Shown piece by piece: positions 50,648 to 59,657 of a DNA stretch of 64,000 nt. This DNA comes from HGM11525 sp036307445 (lineage in GTDB: Bacteria; Bacillota; Clostridia; UBA1381). The notes below the pieces were generated by a model. The model ran no database searches. It had not been told where the DNA came from and worked only from the letters and a program-made list of their open reading frames with translations. The stretch lies in NCBI GenBank assembly GCA_036307445.1, contig JAXJXP010000045.1:62001-126000 (forward strand), in the 5' to 3' direction. The position numbers and the translations under genes were made by a program. The first letter of the stretch is position 1; every line of letters begins with the position of its first letter.

Positions 50648-53600
50648 TTATTTAAAGTAGCTTACGCCTGCTTCGAAGAGACTCTGGTTTTTAGCACCGG
50701 GAACGTTCTTAGAAACATAGTCGCCGATACGTTCTGAGTGTCCCATCTTTCCAAGAATTCTTCCGTCAGGACTGGTAATGCCTTCAATAGCCGAAACTGA
50801 GCCGTTAGGATTCCAGTCGATATCGTAGGTTGCAATGCCTTCAGGATTTACATACTGTGTTGCAATCTGACCGTTTGCTGCAAGCTCTGCAATCTGCTCG
50901 GGAGAAGCGATAAATCTTCCTTCGCCGTGTGAAAGTGCGATTGAATGTACATCACCGACATTGACGTTAGCAAGCCACGGAGAATTGTTTGTTGCAATTC
51001 TGGTAAGTGCCATACGGGAAATATGTCTTCCTATTGTATTAAATGTAAGAGTCGGTGATGATTCGTCAAGGTCTCTGATTTCGCCGTAGGGAACAAGGCC
51101 TAATTTGATAAGTGCCTGGAAACCGTTACAGATACCGAGCATTAAGCCGTCTCTGTTTTTGAGCATTTGCATAACTGCGTCGCCTACAGCGGGGTTTCTA
51201 AATGCAGTTGCAATAAACTTACCGGAGCCGTCAGGCTCATCTCCGCCTGAGAAACCGCCTGGAACCATAATAATCTGTGAGTTGTCTATGCGTTTCTTCA
51301 TTTCACGCATTGAATAAGCAACATCATCTGCGGATAGGTTGCGAATAACAAATACATCTGCAACACCGCCCGCTTTTTCAAACACGCGGGCTGAATCATA
51401 TTCGCAGTTTGTGCCAGGGAACACAGGTATAAATATTCTCGGCTTTGCAAACTTTTCGTTTGCTACTGCAGGTGCACCCTTTGTAAAGCTATATGTTTCA
51501 GGCTCTTTTTCAAAGTTTCCTGCTTTTGTCGGGAATACCTTTTCAAGAGGCTTCTGCCATACCTTTGATGCTTCTTCAAGACCTATTTCTATACCGCAGG
51601 CTGAGAGTGTCTTATTATCAACTGTTTTACCAATTTCGATTGCTCCGTCGGTAGCGGTATCCATCTCGACTTCAAGGACAATTGAGCCTAAAGGTGCAAA
51701 GAACAATAGGTCATTGGTTACGTTGTTATTAAGCTCAACACCAATCATATTACCGAATGCCATTTTTGAAACAACCTCACACAAACCGTGTGATTTAACT
51801 GTGCAGGAGGAGAGAACCTTACCGCTTTCAATCAATGCATTTACTTTTTCGTACATAGCCTTGAGTGCATCAAAGTCAGGCATATCGTTGCTGTCTCTCT
51901 TTAATGTATAGAGAACAAGCTTGGTTCCTGATTTCTTTATTTCCTGGGAAATAACCTTGTCAGCCTTAACGGGAGCAACAGCAAATGAAGTGAGTGTGGG
52001 TGGAACATCAAGCTCGTTAAAGCTTCCGCTCATTGAGTCCTTACCGCCGATTGCTGCAATACCAAGCTCAAGCTGAGTTCTGTATGCACCCAAAAGTGCG
52101 GCAAAAGGCTTGCCCCAACGTTTCGGATTGTTTCCAAGACGTTCAAAGTATTCTTGGAATGTAAGGTATATCTTCTTGTAATCAGCACCCATAGCTACTG
52201 CTTTTGAAACCGACTCAATTACTGCATAAGTTGCGCCGTGGAATGGGCTCCAGCTTGAAAGATACGGATCATAGCCGTAAGTCATAACTGTTGCAGTTGT
52301 TGTATTGCCGCCGAGTACGGGGACCTTTGCTGCCATACCGTCGGTAGGAGTAAGCTGATACATACCGCCGAATGGCATAAGTACTGAATTTGCTCCGATT
52401 GTTGAGTCAAACATTTCGCAAAGTCCTTTTTGTGAGCAGACATTGAGGTTTGAGAGTGTATCAAGCCACTTGGCTTTAACATCTGTAACAACATGGGGTG
52501 CAAATGTGCGTTTGTCAGACTCAGGGAGTACAACTTCGATATCTGTGTTCTTGGTAGCACCGTTTGTGTTAAGGAAATCTCTTGAAATATCACAGATTGT
52601 TTTGCCTCTCCAGTTCATAACAAGACGATTTTCGTCAGTTACCGTTGCAACGATTGTTGCCTCTAAGTTCTCGGCATTTGCATATTCAATAAACTTTTCA
52701 GCGTCTTCGTTTCTTACAACAACTGCCATTCTTTCTTGTGATTCGGAGATTGCAAGCTCTGTTCCGTCAAGACCGTCATACTTCTTTGGTACCTTGTCAA
52801 GATTTATTACAAGTCCGTCTGCAAGTTCACCGATAGCAACAGAAACACCGCCGGCACCAAAGTCGTTACAACGCTTGATAAGAGTTGTAACCTTGCTGTC
52901 CCTGAACAATCTCTGGATTTTTCTCTCAACAGGCGGATTACCCTTTTGAACCTCACTGCCGCAGGTTGTTACCGATTCCTCGGTGTGTGCTTTTGAAGAA
53001 CCTGTTGCACCGCCTATTCCGTCTCTTCCTGTTCTTCCGCCAAGGAGAACTATTACATCGCCCTTTTCGGGACATTCTCTTACTACGTTACTTTTGGGCG
53101 CAGCACCAATAACAGCGCCGATTTCCATTCTCTTTGCGGTATAGCCGCTGTGATAAACCTCCGAAACCTTACCAGTAGCAAGACCAATCTGGTTACCGTA
53201 TGATGAATAACCGGATGCAGCGCCCTTGGTAATCTTTCTCTGCATAAGCTTGCCGGGAAGTGTTTCCTGAAGCGTTTTTCTCGGGTCGCCGCTGCCTGTT
53301 ACACGCATTGCCTGATAAACATAGCTTCTGCCGGATAACGGGTCTCTTATAGCACCGCCAAGACAAGTTGCAGCACCGCCAAACGGCTCAATTTCTGTGG
53401 GATGGTTGTGTGTTTCGTTTTTAAACATAATAAGCCAGTCTTCGTCCTTGCCGTCTACATCAACGGGAACAACGATACTGCAGGCATTGATTTCTTCTGA
53501 CTCGTCTATTTCTTTTAAAAGACCGCGCTTTTTAAGCTGCTTTACTATAATAGTAGCCATATTCATAAGGCAGATATCACGGTCAGGTGCATAAAGCTCT

Positions 53601-54385
53601 GCTTTTGCCTTTTTGTATTCGTTATATGCGTCAGAAATGATGTCTGAATATTTGCCTTCAGGGATTGTAACATTGTTAATTCTTGTTGAGAATGTGGTAT
53701 GACGGCAGTGGTCCGACCAGTATGTATCTATCATACGAAGTTCTGTAACTGTAGGGTCGCGCTTTTCTGTATCTCTGAAATATGCACGGCAGAAATCTAA
53801 GTCGTCGCTGTCCATAGCAAAGCCCATCTTTGCGAGGAAAGCATCACTTGCAGCTTTATCCATTTCACAAAAGCCGTCCACTGTTTCAACATCCGCAGGA
53901 ACATCTGTTACCATTTCAAGAGTTGCGGGCTTTTCTAATGATGCCTCTCTTGCTTCTACGGGGTTTATAATATAGGTTTTGATTTTGTTTAAATCTCCAT
54001 CGGAAATATCGCCTGAGAGAATATAAATCTTTGCAGAACGTACGCTCGGGCGGTCTTTTTCAGTAAGAATAGAAATACATTCTTCACAGCTTGCAGCTCT
54101 CTGGTCAAACTGACCGGGGAGAAACTCTACTGCAAAAACCTTATCGGAAGCAGGGATTTCTATTTCCTCGTCATATGCATTGTCAACAGGCGGCTCTGAA
54201 AAAATAAGCTCTCTTGCACGGGCATACTCATCGTCGGAAATCCCCGAAACATCATATCTATTTAATACCCTTACGTTTGTGAGGGTATCAAGAGACAGAT
54301 TTTCTCTTAAATCCTGCAACACACCTCTGGCTTCTACATCAAAGCCTTTTTTCTTTTCGACATAAATTCTTCTCACAAGTTCCAT
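50648..54385 (-). CDS. purL: phosphoribosylformylglycinamidine synthase, single-chain form
   Basis: A 1245-residue enzyme of purine synthesis that converts FGAR to FGAM with ATP and glutamine. The large synthetase part contains FKNETHNHPTEIEPFGGAAT, GAVIGAAPKSNVVRECPEKG and GGKDSMSG. The C-terminal class I glutaminase starts near FIPVFPGTNCEYDSARVFEKAGG and has the nucleophile Cys in LMLGICNGFQALIKLG and the HGEGRF histidine. The synthetase and glutaminase are one chain, so separate purS and purQ are not needed. It stands alone, away from other pur genes, with its own promoter and terminator. Confidence 0.96.
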   Translation of the reverse strand: MELVRRIYVEKKKGFDVEARGVLQDLRENLSLDTLTNVRVLNRYDVSGISDDEYARARELIFSEPPVDNAYDEEIEIPASDKVFAVEFLPGQFDQRAASCEECISILTEKDRPSVRSAKIYILSGDISDGDLNKIKTYIINPVEAREASLEKPATLEMVTDVPADVETVDGFCEMDKAASDAFLAKMGFAMDSDDLDFCRAYFRDTEKRDPTVTELRMIDTYWSDHCRHTTFSTRINNVTIPEGKYSDIISDAYNEYKKAKAELYAPDRDICLMNMATIIVKQLKKRGLLKEIDESEEINACSIVVPVDVDGKDEDWLIMFKNETHNHPTEIEPFGGAATCLGGAIRDPLSGRSYVYQAMRVTGSGDPRKTLQETLPGKLMQRKITKGAASGYSSYGNQIGLATGKVSEVYHSGYTAKRMEIGAVIGAAPKSNVVRECPEKGDVIVLLGGRTGRDGIGGATGSSKAHTEESVTTCGSEVQKGNPPVERKIQRLFRDSKVTTLIKRCNDFGAGGVSVAIGELADGLVINLDKVPKKYDGLDGTELAISESQERMAVVVRNEDAEKFIEYANAENLEATIVATVTDENRLVMNWRGKTICDISRDFLNTNGATKNTDIEVVLPESDKRTFAPHVVTDVKAKWLDTLSNLNVCSQKGLCEMFDSTIGANSVLMPFGGMYQLTPTDGMAAKVPVLGGNTTTATVMTYGYDPYLSSWSPFHGATYAVIESVSKAVAMGADYKKIYLTFQEYFERLGNNPKRWGKPFAALLGAYRTQLELGIAAIGGKDSMSGSFNELDVPPTLTSFAVAPVKADKVISQEIKKSGTKLVLYTLKRDSNDMPDFDALKAMYEKVNALIESGKVLSSCTVKSHGLCEVVSKMAFGNMIGVELNNNVTNDLLFFAPLGSIVLEVEMDTATDGAIEIGKTVDNKTLSACGIEIGLEEASKVWQKPLEKVFPTKAGNFEKEPETYSFTKGAPAVANEKFAKPRIFIPVFPGTNCEYDSARVFEKAGGVADVFVIRNLSADDVAYSMREMKKRIDNSQIIMVPGGFSGGDEPDGSGKFIATAFRNPAVGDAVMQMLKNRDGLMLGICNGFQALIKLGLVPYGEIRDLDESSPTLTFNTIGRHISRMALTRIATNNSPWLANVNVGDVHSIALSHGEGRFIASPEQIAELAANGQIATQYVNPEGIATYDIDWNPNGSVSAIEGITSPDGRILGKMGHSERIGDYVSKNVPGAKNQSLFEAGVSYFK

Positions 54386-54433
54386 ATTATATTTGTCCTT
54401 TCGCTATTAGATGAGCAAATTTATCTATATTAT

Positions 54434-54462
54434 ATTGTACATTGTTTTTTGTAATCTGTAAA
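54434..54462 (-). promoter_or_regulatory. sigma-A-type promoter for purL
   Basis: On the minus strand TTTACA (54457-54462), 17-base spacer, TACAAT (54434-54439); the leader is about 45 bases, too short for a purine riboswitch. Confidence 0.75.
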
Positions 54463-54531
54463 GTGGTTTTAATGCTAAATTTTGATAAAAAAACAAATTT
54501 TTTTTCGTTGAAAAAATTTTAAGAAAAATAC

Positions 54532-54560
54532 TTGACAAATAGATTTATGTGTGTTATTAT
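54532..54560 (+). promoter_or_regulatory. promoter for tRNA-Gly
   Basis: TTGACA (54532-54537), 17-base spacer, TATTAT (54555-54560), 18 bases before the tRNA. Confidence 0.9.
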
Positions 54561-54578
54561 ATTTGCACAGTTTGATTA

Positions 54579-54653
54579 GCGGGAGTGGCTCAGTGGTAGA
54601 GCGTCACCTTGCCAAGGTGAACGTCGCGAGTTCGAATCTCGTCTTCCGCTCCA
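54579..54653 (+). tRNA. tRNA-Gly (anticodon GCC), CCA end encoded
   Basis: A complete cloverleaf can be folded. The acceptor arms GCGGGAG and CTTCCGC pair with one G-U. The D-arm is GCTC-GAGC, the anticodon stem TCACC/GGTGA encloses TTGCCAA (anticodon GCC), and the T-arm is GCGAG-TTCGAAT-CTCGT, with one G-U. Discriminator T and CCA follow at 54650-54653. It is a single tRNA transcribed from its own promoter and stopped by the terminator directly after it. Confidence 0.97.
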
Positions 54654-54655
54654 TG

Positions 54656-54694
54656 TCAGAGTAGGCGATATATCGCTTGCTCTGATTTTTTTTT
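54656..54694 (+). terminator. terminator after tRNA-Gly
   Basis: TCAGAG/CTCTGA outer stem with an inner GCGAT/ATCGC stem, followed by nine T residues. Confidence 0.9.
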
Positions 54695-54746
54695 ATTAAA
54701 AATTACAATTTTTTTTCAAAAAGGTATGTTAATTTTCAAAAAAGTG

Positions 54747-54755
54747 TGATATAAT
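54747..54755 (+). promoter_or_regulatory. extended -10 promoter for yicC-remA-gmk operon
   Basis: TGATATAAT: TG extension plus TATAAT (54750-54755), 32 bases before the yicC start. No good -35 is visible, typical of extended -10 promoters. Confidence 0.7.
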
Positions 54756-54787
54756 AATTTGAATAATGATAAAGTGGGGTGAATAGT

Positions 54788-55666
54788 GTGATAAAAAGTA
54801 TGACAGGTTACGGCAGAAACGAGGCTGTAATTGATGGTAAAAAGATATATTGTGAGATAAAATCGGTTAATCACAGATACAGCGACTATTCGATAAAGGT
54901 TCCCCGAAACTTCGGTTTTCTGGAGGATAAGATTAAAAAGGTTGCGAGTGAGAAAATTTCAAGAGGAAAGGTTGACATTTATGTCGGCATAGAATATTGC
55001 GAAAGCTCGGACAGAAAGATATACTTAAACAGTGAGCTTGCAAAGGAATATCTTACGGCTCTCGGACAGATGAGAGATGAACTTGGACTTCGTGATGATA
55101 TTTCTGTTATGAATGTGGCAAGACTGCCTGACATATTCCGTGCGGAACGTCTTGAAGAGGATGAGGACAAGCTTTGGGATGCAGTTTCATCTGTGGTAAG
55201 AACAGCTTTGGATGAATTTACAGCAATGCGTGAACGTGAAGGTGAGAGAATTGAAAAGGATTTGACAGCAAGGATAGAGTATATGAGAAGTGTTGCTGCA
55301 AAGGTTGAAGAACGTTCTCCCGAAACGGTAGAAGAATATAAGAACAAGCTCTACTCAAAGATAAAAGATGTTTTAGACGGCAAAGAGGTTGATGAGGCAA
55401 GGGTATTGACAGAGGTTGCTATCTTTGCAGACAAGATTGCAGTTAATGAAGAAACTGTACGTCTTTGTAGCCATTTTGATGAGTTCTATAAGATAATATC
55501 AAGCGACGAGCCTGCCGGAAGACGACTCGACTTCCTTATTCAGGAGATTAACAGAGAAATCAATACAACAGGCTCAAAAGCCAACGATATTGAAATTTCG
55601 CGTTATGTTGTTGAACTCAAGGGAGAAACAGAAAAGTTAAGGGAACAGGTCCAGAATATCGAATAA
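54788..55666 (+). CDS. yicC: YicC-family endoribonuclease
   Basis: A 292-residue protein with the family start MIKSMTGYGR, SVNHRYSDYSIKVPR, and the C-terminal DUF1732 segment RRLDFLIQEINREINTTGSKA. YicC proteins are now described as RNases with roles in small-RNA turnover. GTG 54788 is selected because it gives the conserved N-terminus and has GGGGTGA five bases upstream; GTG 54779 is the longer alternative. It heads the conserved yicC-remA-gmk-rpoZ-priA cluster. Confidence 0.93.
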   Translation: MIKSMTGYGRNEAVIDGKKIYCEIKSVNHRYSDYSIKVPRNFGFLEDKIKKVASEKISRGKVDIYVGIEYCESSDRKIYLNSELAKEYLTALGQMRDELGLRDDISVMNVARLPDIFRAERLEEDEDKLWDAVSSVVRTALDEFTAMREREGERIEKDLTARIEYMRSVAAKVEERSPETVEEYKNKLYSKIKDVLDGKEVDEARVLTEVAIFADKIAVNEETVRLCSHFDEFYKIISSDEPAGRRLDFLIQEINREINTTGSKANDIEISRYVVELKGETEKLREQVQNIE

Positions 55667-55678
55667 GGCGGTGTACAA

Positions 55679-55939
55679 ATGAAGCTTATAAATATTGGAT
55701 TTGGGAATATGGTTGCATCGGGCAGGGTTATTGCTGTGGTAAGCCCTGAATCTGCACCTATTAAAAGAATTATCCGTGAAGCTGAGGATAAGGGTATGAT
55801 GATAAATGCCACTTATGGCAGAAGAACTCGTGCTGTTTTGGTAACCGATTCGGGACATATAATATTGAGTGCACTTCAGCCTGAAACGGTGTCGCACAGA
55901 TTTGAAGAAACGGAGGAGCTTCAGGAGGATTATGAATAA
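55679..55939 (+). CDS. remA: RemA-family DNA-binding regulator
   Basis: An 86-residue protein of the RemA (DUF370) family, with LINIGFGNMVASGRVIAVVSP, APIKRIIREAEDKG and INATYGRRTRAVLVTDSGH. In Bacillus RemA activates biofilm matrix and osmoprotection genes by binding repeated DNA sites. The conserved location between yicC and gmk is kept. AAGGCGGTG precedes ATG. It overlaps gmk by eight bases. Confidence 0.95.
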   Translation: MKLINIGFGNMVASGRVIAVVSPESAPIKRIIREAEDKGMMINATYGRRTRAVLVTDSGHIILSALQPETVSHRFEETEELQEDYE

Positions 55940-56537
55940 GGGAGCACTATTTATAATTTCAGGTCCGTCAGGCACCGGAAAAGGCACAGTATGCAAGGAA
56001 CTTATAAGCCGTGGAGATGTGTACTTGTCGGTATCTGCAACTACCCGTGATAAGAGGGTAGGCGAAACGGACGGTGAAACATATCACTTTACCGATAAAG
56101 CCAGCTTTGAAAGAATGATATCAAACGGCGAAATGCTCGAATGGGCAAATTATAATGGTAATTATTACGGAACTCCAAAGGCTGCTGTTGAAAAGACGTT
56201 GTTTGAGGGCAGGAACGTGATACTTGAAATTGAACCTCAGGGGGCACTTGCGGTAAAAGAAAAGATGCCTGAGGCGGTACTTATATTTGTTATTCCGCCG
56301 TCGGTAGAGGTTTTAAAGGGAAGACTTCTTGACCGTGGCAGAGAAAGTGAGGAGGAAATCTCGCAAAGACTTGCCGCATCTATATGGGAAATGGAACAGG
56401 CAGGAAAGTATAACTACATAGTAGAAAATGACGATTTGTCCGATTGCGTGGATAGAATTTCAGCAATTATGGCAGGCGTGGTTGATATGAGAAATAAGGT
56501 ATATTCACTTCTTGAAGAAGCGAAAGAAAGGAAGTAA
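55932..56537 (+). CDS. gmk: guanylate kinase
   Basis: A 201-residue P-loop kinase that phosphorylates GMP to GDP. Motifs are LFIISGPSGTGKGTVCKEL, SVSATTRDKRVGETDGETYHF, and GTPKAAVEKTL. ATG 55932, inside the end of remA, has AGGAGG only three bases away, so coupling with remA is likely; the longer frame from 55869 is rejected because the family starts at this point. It is followed five bases later by rpoZ. Confidence 0.96.
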   Translation: MNKGALFIISGPSGTGKGTVCKELISRGDVYLSVSATTRDKRVGETDGETYHFTDKASFERMISNGEMLEWANYNGNYYGTPKAAVEKTLFEGRNVILEIEPQGALAVKEKMPEAVLIFVIPPSVEVLKGRLLDRGRESEEEISQRLAASIWEMEQAGKYNYIVENDDLSDCVDRISAIMAGVVDMRNKVYSLLEEAKERK

Positions 56538-56542
56538 GAAAA

Positions 56543-56773
56543 ATGATTATTAAACCGGGAATAAGCACACTTGAGAAATGCGTTGATGACGGCTGCAGAT
56601 ATATTCTTGTTACAATGGCTGCAAAGCGTGCAAGAATGATAGGCGAAAGCGGAGAAGGTCTTGTAGAGGCTGATTCAAAGAAGGCTGTATCTGTTGCAGT
56701 AGCTGAGATTGCTGCAGGCAAGATTGGATACACAAACGTAAAGCCTGAAACCCAAACGGCTGACGAGGAATAA
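56543..56773 (+). CDS. rpoZ: RNA polymerase omega subunit
   Basis: A 76-residue protein with the omega features: SRYILVTMAAKRAR-like segment (RYILVTMAAKRARMI), and SKKAVSVAVAEIAAGKI. Omega stabilises the beta-prime subunit and assembly of RNA polymerase. The position gmk-rpoZ-priA is the widely conserved one. Its TAA shares a base with the ATG of priA. Confidence 0.93.
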   Translation: MIIKPGISTLEKCVDDGCRYILVTMAAKRARMIGESGEGLVEADSKKAVSVAVAEIAAGKIGYTNVKPETQTADEE

Positions 56774-59175
56774 TGGTCGTTAAGGTAATAGTCAATCACG
56801 GCACCCGTGCGCCTGATAAGCTGTACGATTATTTTGCCAGCGAGAATTTTGAAGACAGAATTGAAATCGGCAGCAGACTTAAAGTACCATTTGGTGCAAA
56901 AAACCGTGAGGTTGAGGCATATGTTTTTGGCATTAAGAAGAAATCAAGTGCCAACAGACTAAAGTCTGTAACAGAAGTCTATGACCGTGCCTTTGACGAA
57001 AAAATGCTTCCGCTAATTGAATGGATGCGTGATAGTCTTCTTTGCACATACATTGATGTAATAAAAACTATTGTGCCAAGAGGGAGTATCAATAAGCCGG
57101 ACGAATGGATTGAAATACTGTCTGAATCACAGGATGAAGTATCCCGGATGCTTTTACAACACGGCGGTAAAATGGAAATAAATGAGCTTTTGTCCTTCTT
57201 TGATATCGATATATCTCAAAAGGTCAACGACCTTGTAAGAAAAGGCATACTAAAACGTACTTATAAGGATAAATATGACGTTAAAAGTGCAAAGGTGCGT
57301 GTAGCATATTCGGTAGTTGACAGTGAGAATGTTGCAGATGTTATTAAATCGTTGCAAAATCGTGCGCCTGTTCAGGCAAAGATGCTTGATATATTGTCAA
57401 CAACAGCATATGTTTCACTGGCTGATTTGGTACGTTTTTCGGACGGTTCTTACGGCGCTATTCGTGGATTACAGAAAAAGGGGTACATCGAGTGTAAGGA
57501 TGTTCAGGTGTTCAGAAATCCTGTGCATAATGTAAAACATGATGAAAAGAAGATTTTGACACCTGAGCAAAAGATAGCATTTGACCGGATATACAATAAG
57601 CTTGGCGAAGGCTTTTATGAATTTCTTCTGCACGGAGTTACCGGCTCAGGTAAAACAGAGGTTTTTCTCCACGCAATTGATAGTTGTATCAAAATTGGGA
57701 AAAAGGCTATTATGCTTGTGCCTGAAATATCACTAACACCGCAGATGGTGTCAAGGTTTGCGGCAAGATTTGGTGAGAGAATTGCCGTGTTTCACAGCGG
57801 TCTTTCGATAGGTGAAAGATATGACGAATGGTGCAGAATAAGAGATGGTAAGGCTGATATAGTAATTGGTGCAAGGTCGGCGGTTTTTGCTCCGTTTGAC
57901 GATATAGGAATGATTATAATTGACGAGGAGCACGAGCAAAGCTATAAATCGGAAATGCAGCCGAGATATAACACGCACGAGGTTGCACGTTTTCGTGCGA
58001 AACAGCATGGAGCTGTACTGGTACTTGCATCGGCTACACCGAAAATAGAAAGCTACTTCGATGCACTTTGCGGCAAAAAGGAGCTTTTATCCATTGAGAG
58101 CAGAGTAAATGACAGAGGGCTTCCGTCTGTATCAATAGTAGATATGAGAGAAGAGCTTGCTAAGGGAAATCGCTCAATTCTTTCATATGAATTGAAAACG
58201 GAAATAGAAGAAAATTTAAAGAGGAAAGAACAGACAATACTGCTTTTAAACAGGCGTGGATTTTCAACTTTTGTTTCCTGCCGTAGCTGTGGTTATGTAG
58301 CAGATTGTCCCAATTGCAGTATTTCGTTAACTTATCATAAGTTCAGCGACACATTAAGATGCCACTATTGCGGGCATACTATAAAAAACTATACAAAATG
58401 TCCGTCCTGCGAAAGTAAATACATACGCTACTTTGGCGGCGGTACGCAAAAGGTAGAGGAAGAGATTAAAATGCTTTTCCCAGATGCCGCTATTATTCGT
58501 ATGGATAATGATACCACGAGCGGAAAAGGCGGACATGAGAGAATTTTGTCGGAATTTGAACGCACAGGAGCGGATATATTAATTGGTACGCAGATGGTGG
58601 CAAAGGGTCTTGATTTCCCAAATGTTACACTGGTTGGTGTGATTTCGGCTGATACATCACTTTTTGCAGACGATTTTCGTGCTGCGGAGAGGACGTTTGA
58701 CCTTTTAGAACAGGTTACAGGCCGTGCAGGCAGAGCAGATAAAGCAGGCAGAGCTATTATCCAGACCTATTCGCCGGAAAATTCTGCGGTTGTTTTGGCA
58801 TCAAGGCATAGCTACAAGGAGTTTTATGACGGTGAGATAAAGGTAAGAAAGGCAATGAATTATCCACCGTATTGTGATATTGTAAGCATTGGATTTTCGG
58901 GACCTAATGAACAGGCGGTCTCCGATTGTGCCAAGAAATTTGCAAGAGCAATATCAGACAATAACGAATTAAAGGAACAAACTAGGATTATAGGTCCTAT
59001 AAGAGCAGCGGTAGCTAAAATACAGAACAAATACCGTTGGCAGATTATAGTAAAGCTTAAGCGGGGTGCAAATATTACGCCATATCTTGCATCTGCAACA
59101 GAGCTTTGCCGCAAGAATAGAAATTTTGAAAACGTAATTATAGTAACAGATAAAAATCCAAACGCGATATTTTAG
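56773..59175 (+). CDS. priA: primosomal protein N' (replication restart helicase PriA)
   Basis: An 800-residue superfamily 2 helicase. The N-terminal DNA-binding domain (about 1-110) contains RLKVPFGAKNREVEAYVFG. The helicase core has GVTGSGKTEVFLHA (Walker A) and IIDEEHEQSYKS (DEEH). Eight cysteines from CRSCGYVADCPNC to CPSC form the zinc modules, and GTQMVAKGLDFPNV and QVTGRAGRADKAG are motifs V and VI. It recognises abandoned forks and reloads the replicative helicase. Translation is coupled to rpoZ. Confidence 0.96.
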   Translation: MVVKVIVNHGTRAPDKLYDYFASENFEDRIEIGSRLKVPFGAKNREVEAYVFGIKKKSSANRLKSVTEVYDRAFDEKMLPLIEWMRDSLLCTYIDVIKTIVPRGSINKPDEWIEILSESQDEVSRMLLQHGGKMEINELLSFFDIDISQKVNDLVRKGILKRTYKDKYDVKSAKVRVAYSVVDSENVADVIKSLQNRAPVQAKMLDILSTTAYVSLADLVRFSDGSYGAIRGLQKKGYIECKDVQVFRNPVHNVKHDEKKILTPEQKIAFDRIYNKLGEGFYEFLLHGVTGSGKTEVFLHAIDSCIKIGKKAIMLVPEISLTPQMVSRFAARFGERIAVFHSGLSIGERYDEWCRIRDGKADIVIGARSAVFAPFDDIGMIIIDEEHEQSYKSEMQPRYNTHEVARFRAKQHGAVLVLASATPKIESYFDALCGKKELLSIESRVNDRGLPSVSIVDMREELAKGNRSILSYELKTEIEENLKRKEQTILLLNRRGFSTFVSCRSCGYVADCPNCSISLTYHKFSDTLRCHYCGHTIKNYTKCPSCESKYIRYFGGGTQKVEEEIKMLFPDAAIIRMDNDTTSGKGGHERILSEFERTGADILIGTQMVAKGLDFPNVTLVGVISADTSLFADDFRAAERTFDLLEQVTGRAGRADKAGRAIIQTYSPENSAVVLASRHSYKEFYDGEIKVRKAMNYPPYCDIVSIGFSGPNEQAVSDCAKKFARAISDNNELKEQTRIIGPIRAAVAKIQNKYRWQIIVKLKRGANITPYLASATELCRKNRNFENVIIVTDKNPNAIF

Positions 59176-59194
59176 AAAGAGGGGTATAAAGCTG

Positions 59195-59644
59195 ATGGCG
59201 CTTCGGGAAATCAGAAAAAAAGGTGATGAAATTCTGGAGAAGGTATGCAAGGAGGTAAAGGTCTTTGACGAGAGGCTATGGACACTCCTTGACGATATGT
59301 ATGACACAATGACTAACAGTGATGGTGTAGGACTTGCTGCACCTCAGGTTGGTATATTAAAACGTGCTGCAGTAATTGACATCGGCGAAGGGAAGATTGA
59401 GATTATAAACCCTGTAATTGTATCAGAAGAAGGTACGCAAAACGGCTCAGAGGGATGTCTTAGCGTCCCTGGAGTTTTTGGCGAGGTGGAAAGACCGCAA
59501 AAGGTTACAGTTGAGGCTCAGGACCGTAACGGCAACAAGATTACGGTAACAGGCGAGGATTTGCTTGCAAGAGCGTTGTGCCATGAGATTGAACATCTTG
59601 ACGGAAAGCTGTTTCTTGAAAGAGTTACAGAATTTTTGGAGTAG
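59195..59644 (+). CDS. def: peptide deformylase
   Basis: A 149-residue metalloenzyme that removes the formyl group from nascent proteins. The three motifs are GVGLAAPQVG, EGCLSVPGV (metal Cys) and HEIEHLDG (metal histidines). AGAGGGG precedes ATG. It is paired with fmt 13 bases downstream, so the cell makes and removes the N-formyl group from one operon. Confidence 0.96.
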   Translation: MALREIRKKGDEILEKVCKEVKVFDERLWTLLDDMYDTMTNSDGVGLAAPQVGILKRAAVIDIGEGKIEIINPVIVSEEGTQNGSEGCLSVPGVFGEVERPQKVTVEAQDRNGNKITVTGEDLLARALCHEIEHLDGKLFLERVTEFLE

Positions 59645-59657
59645 GAGCTGAGGTTAG

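Noticed and set aside
50648..51500. Fusion or misassembly of separate purL and purQ genes
   Set aside because: The single-chain form of about 1250 residues is an established architecture and the junction is continuous.
54386..54500. Purine riboswitch before purL
   Set aside because: The leader after the promoter is about 45 bases and lacks a three-way junction with its conserved loops.
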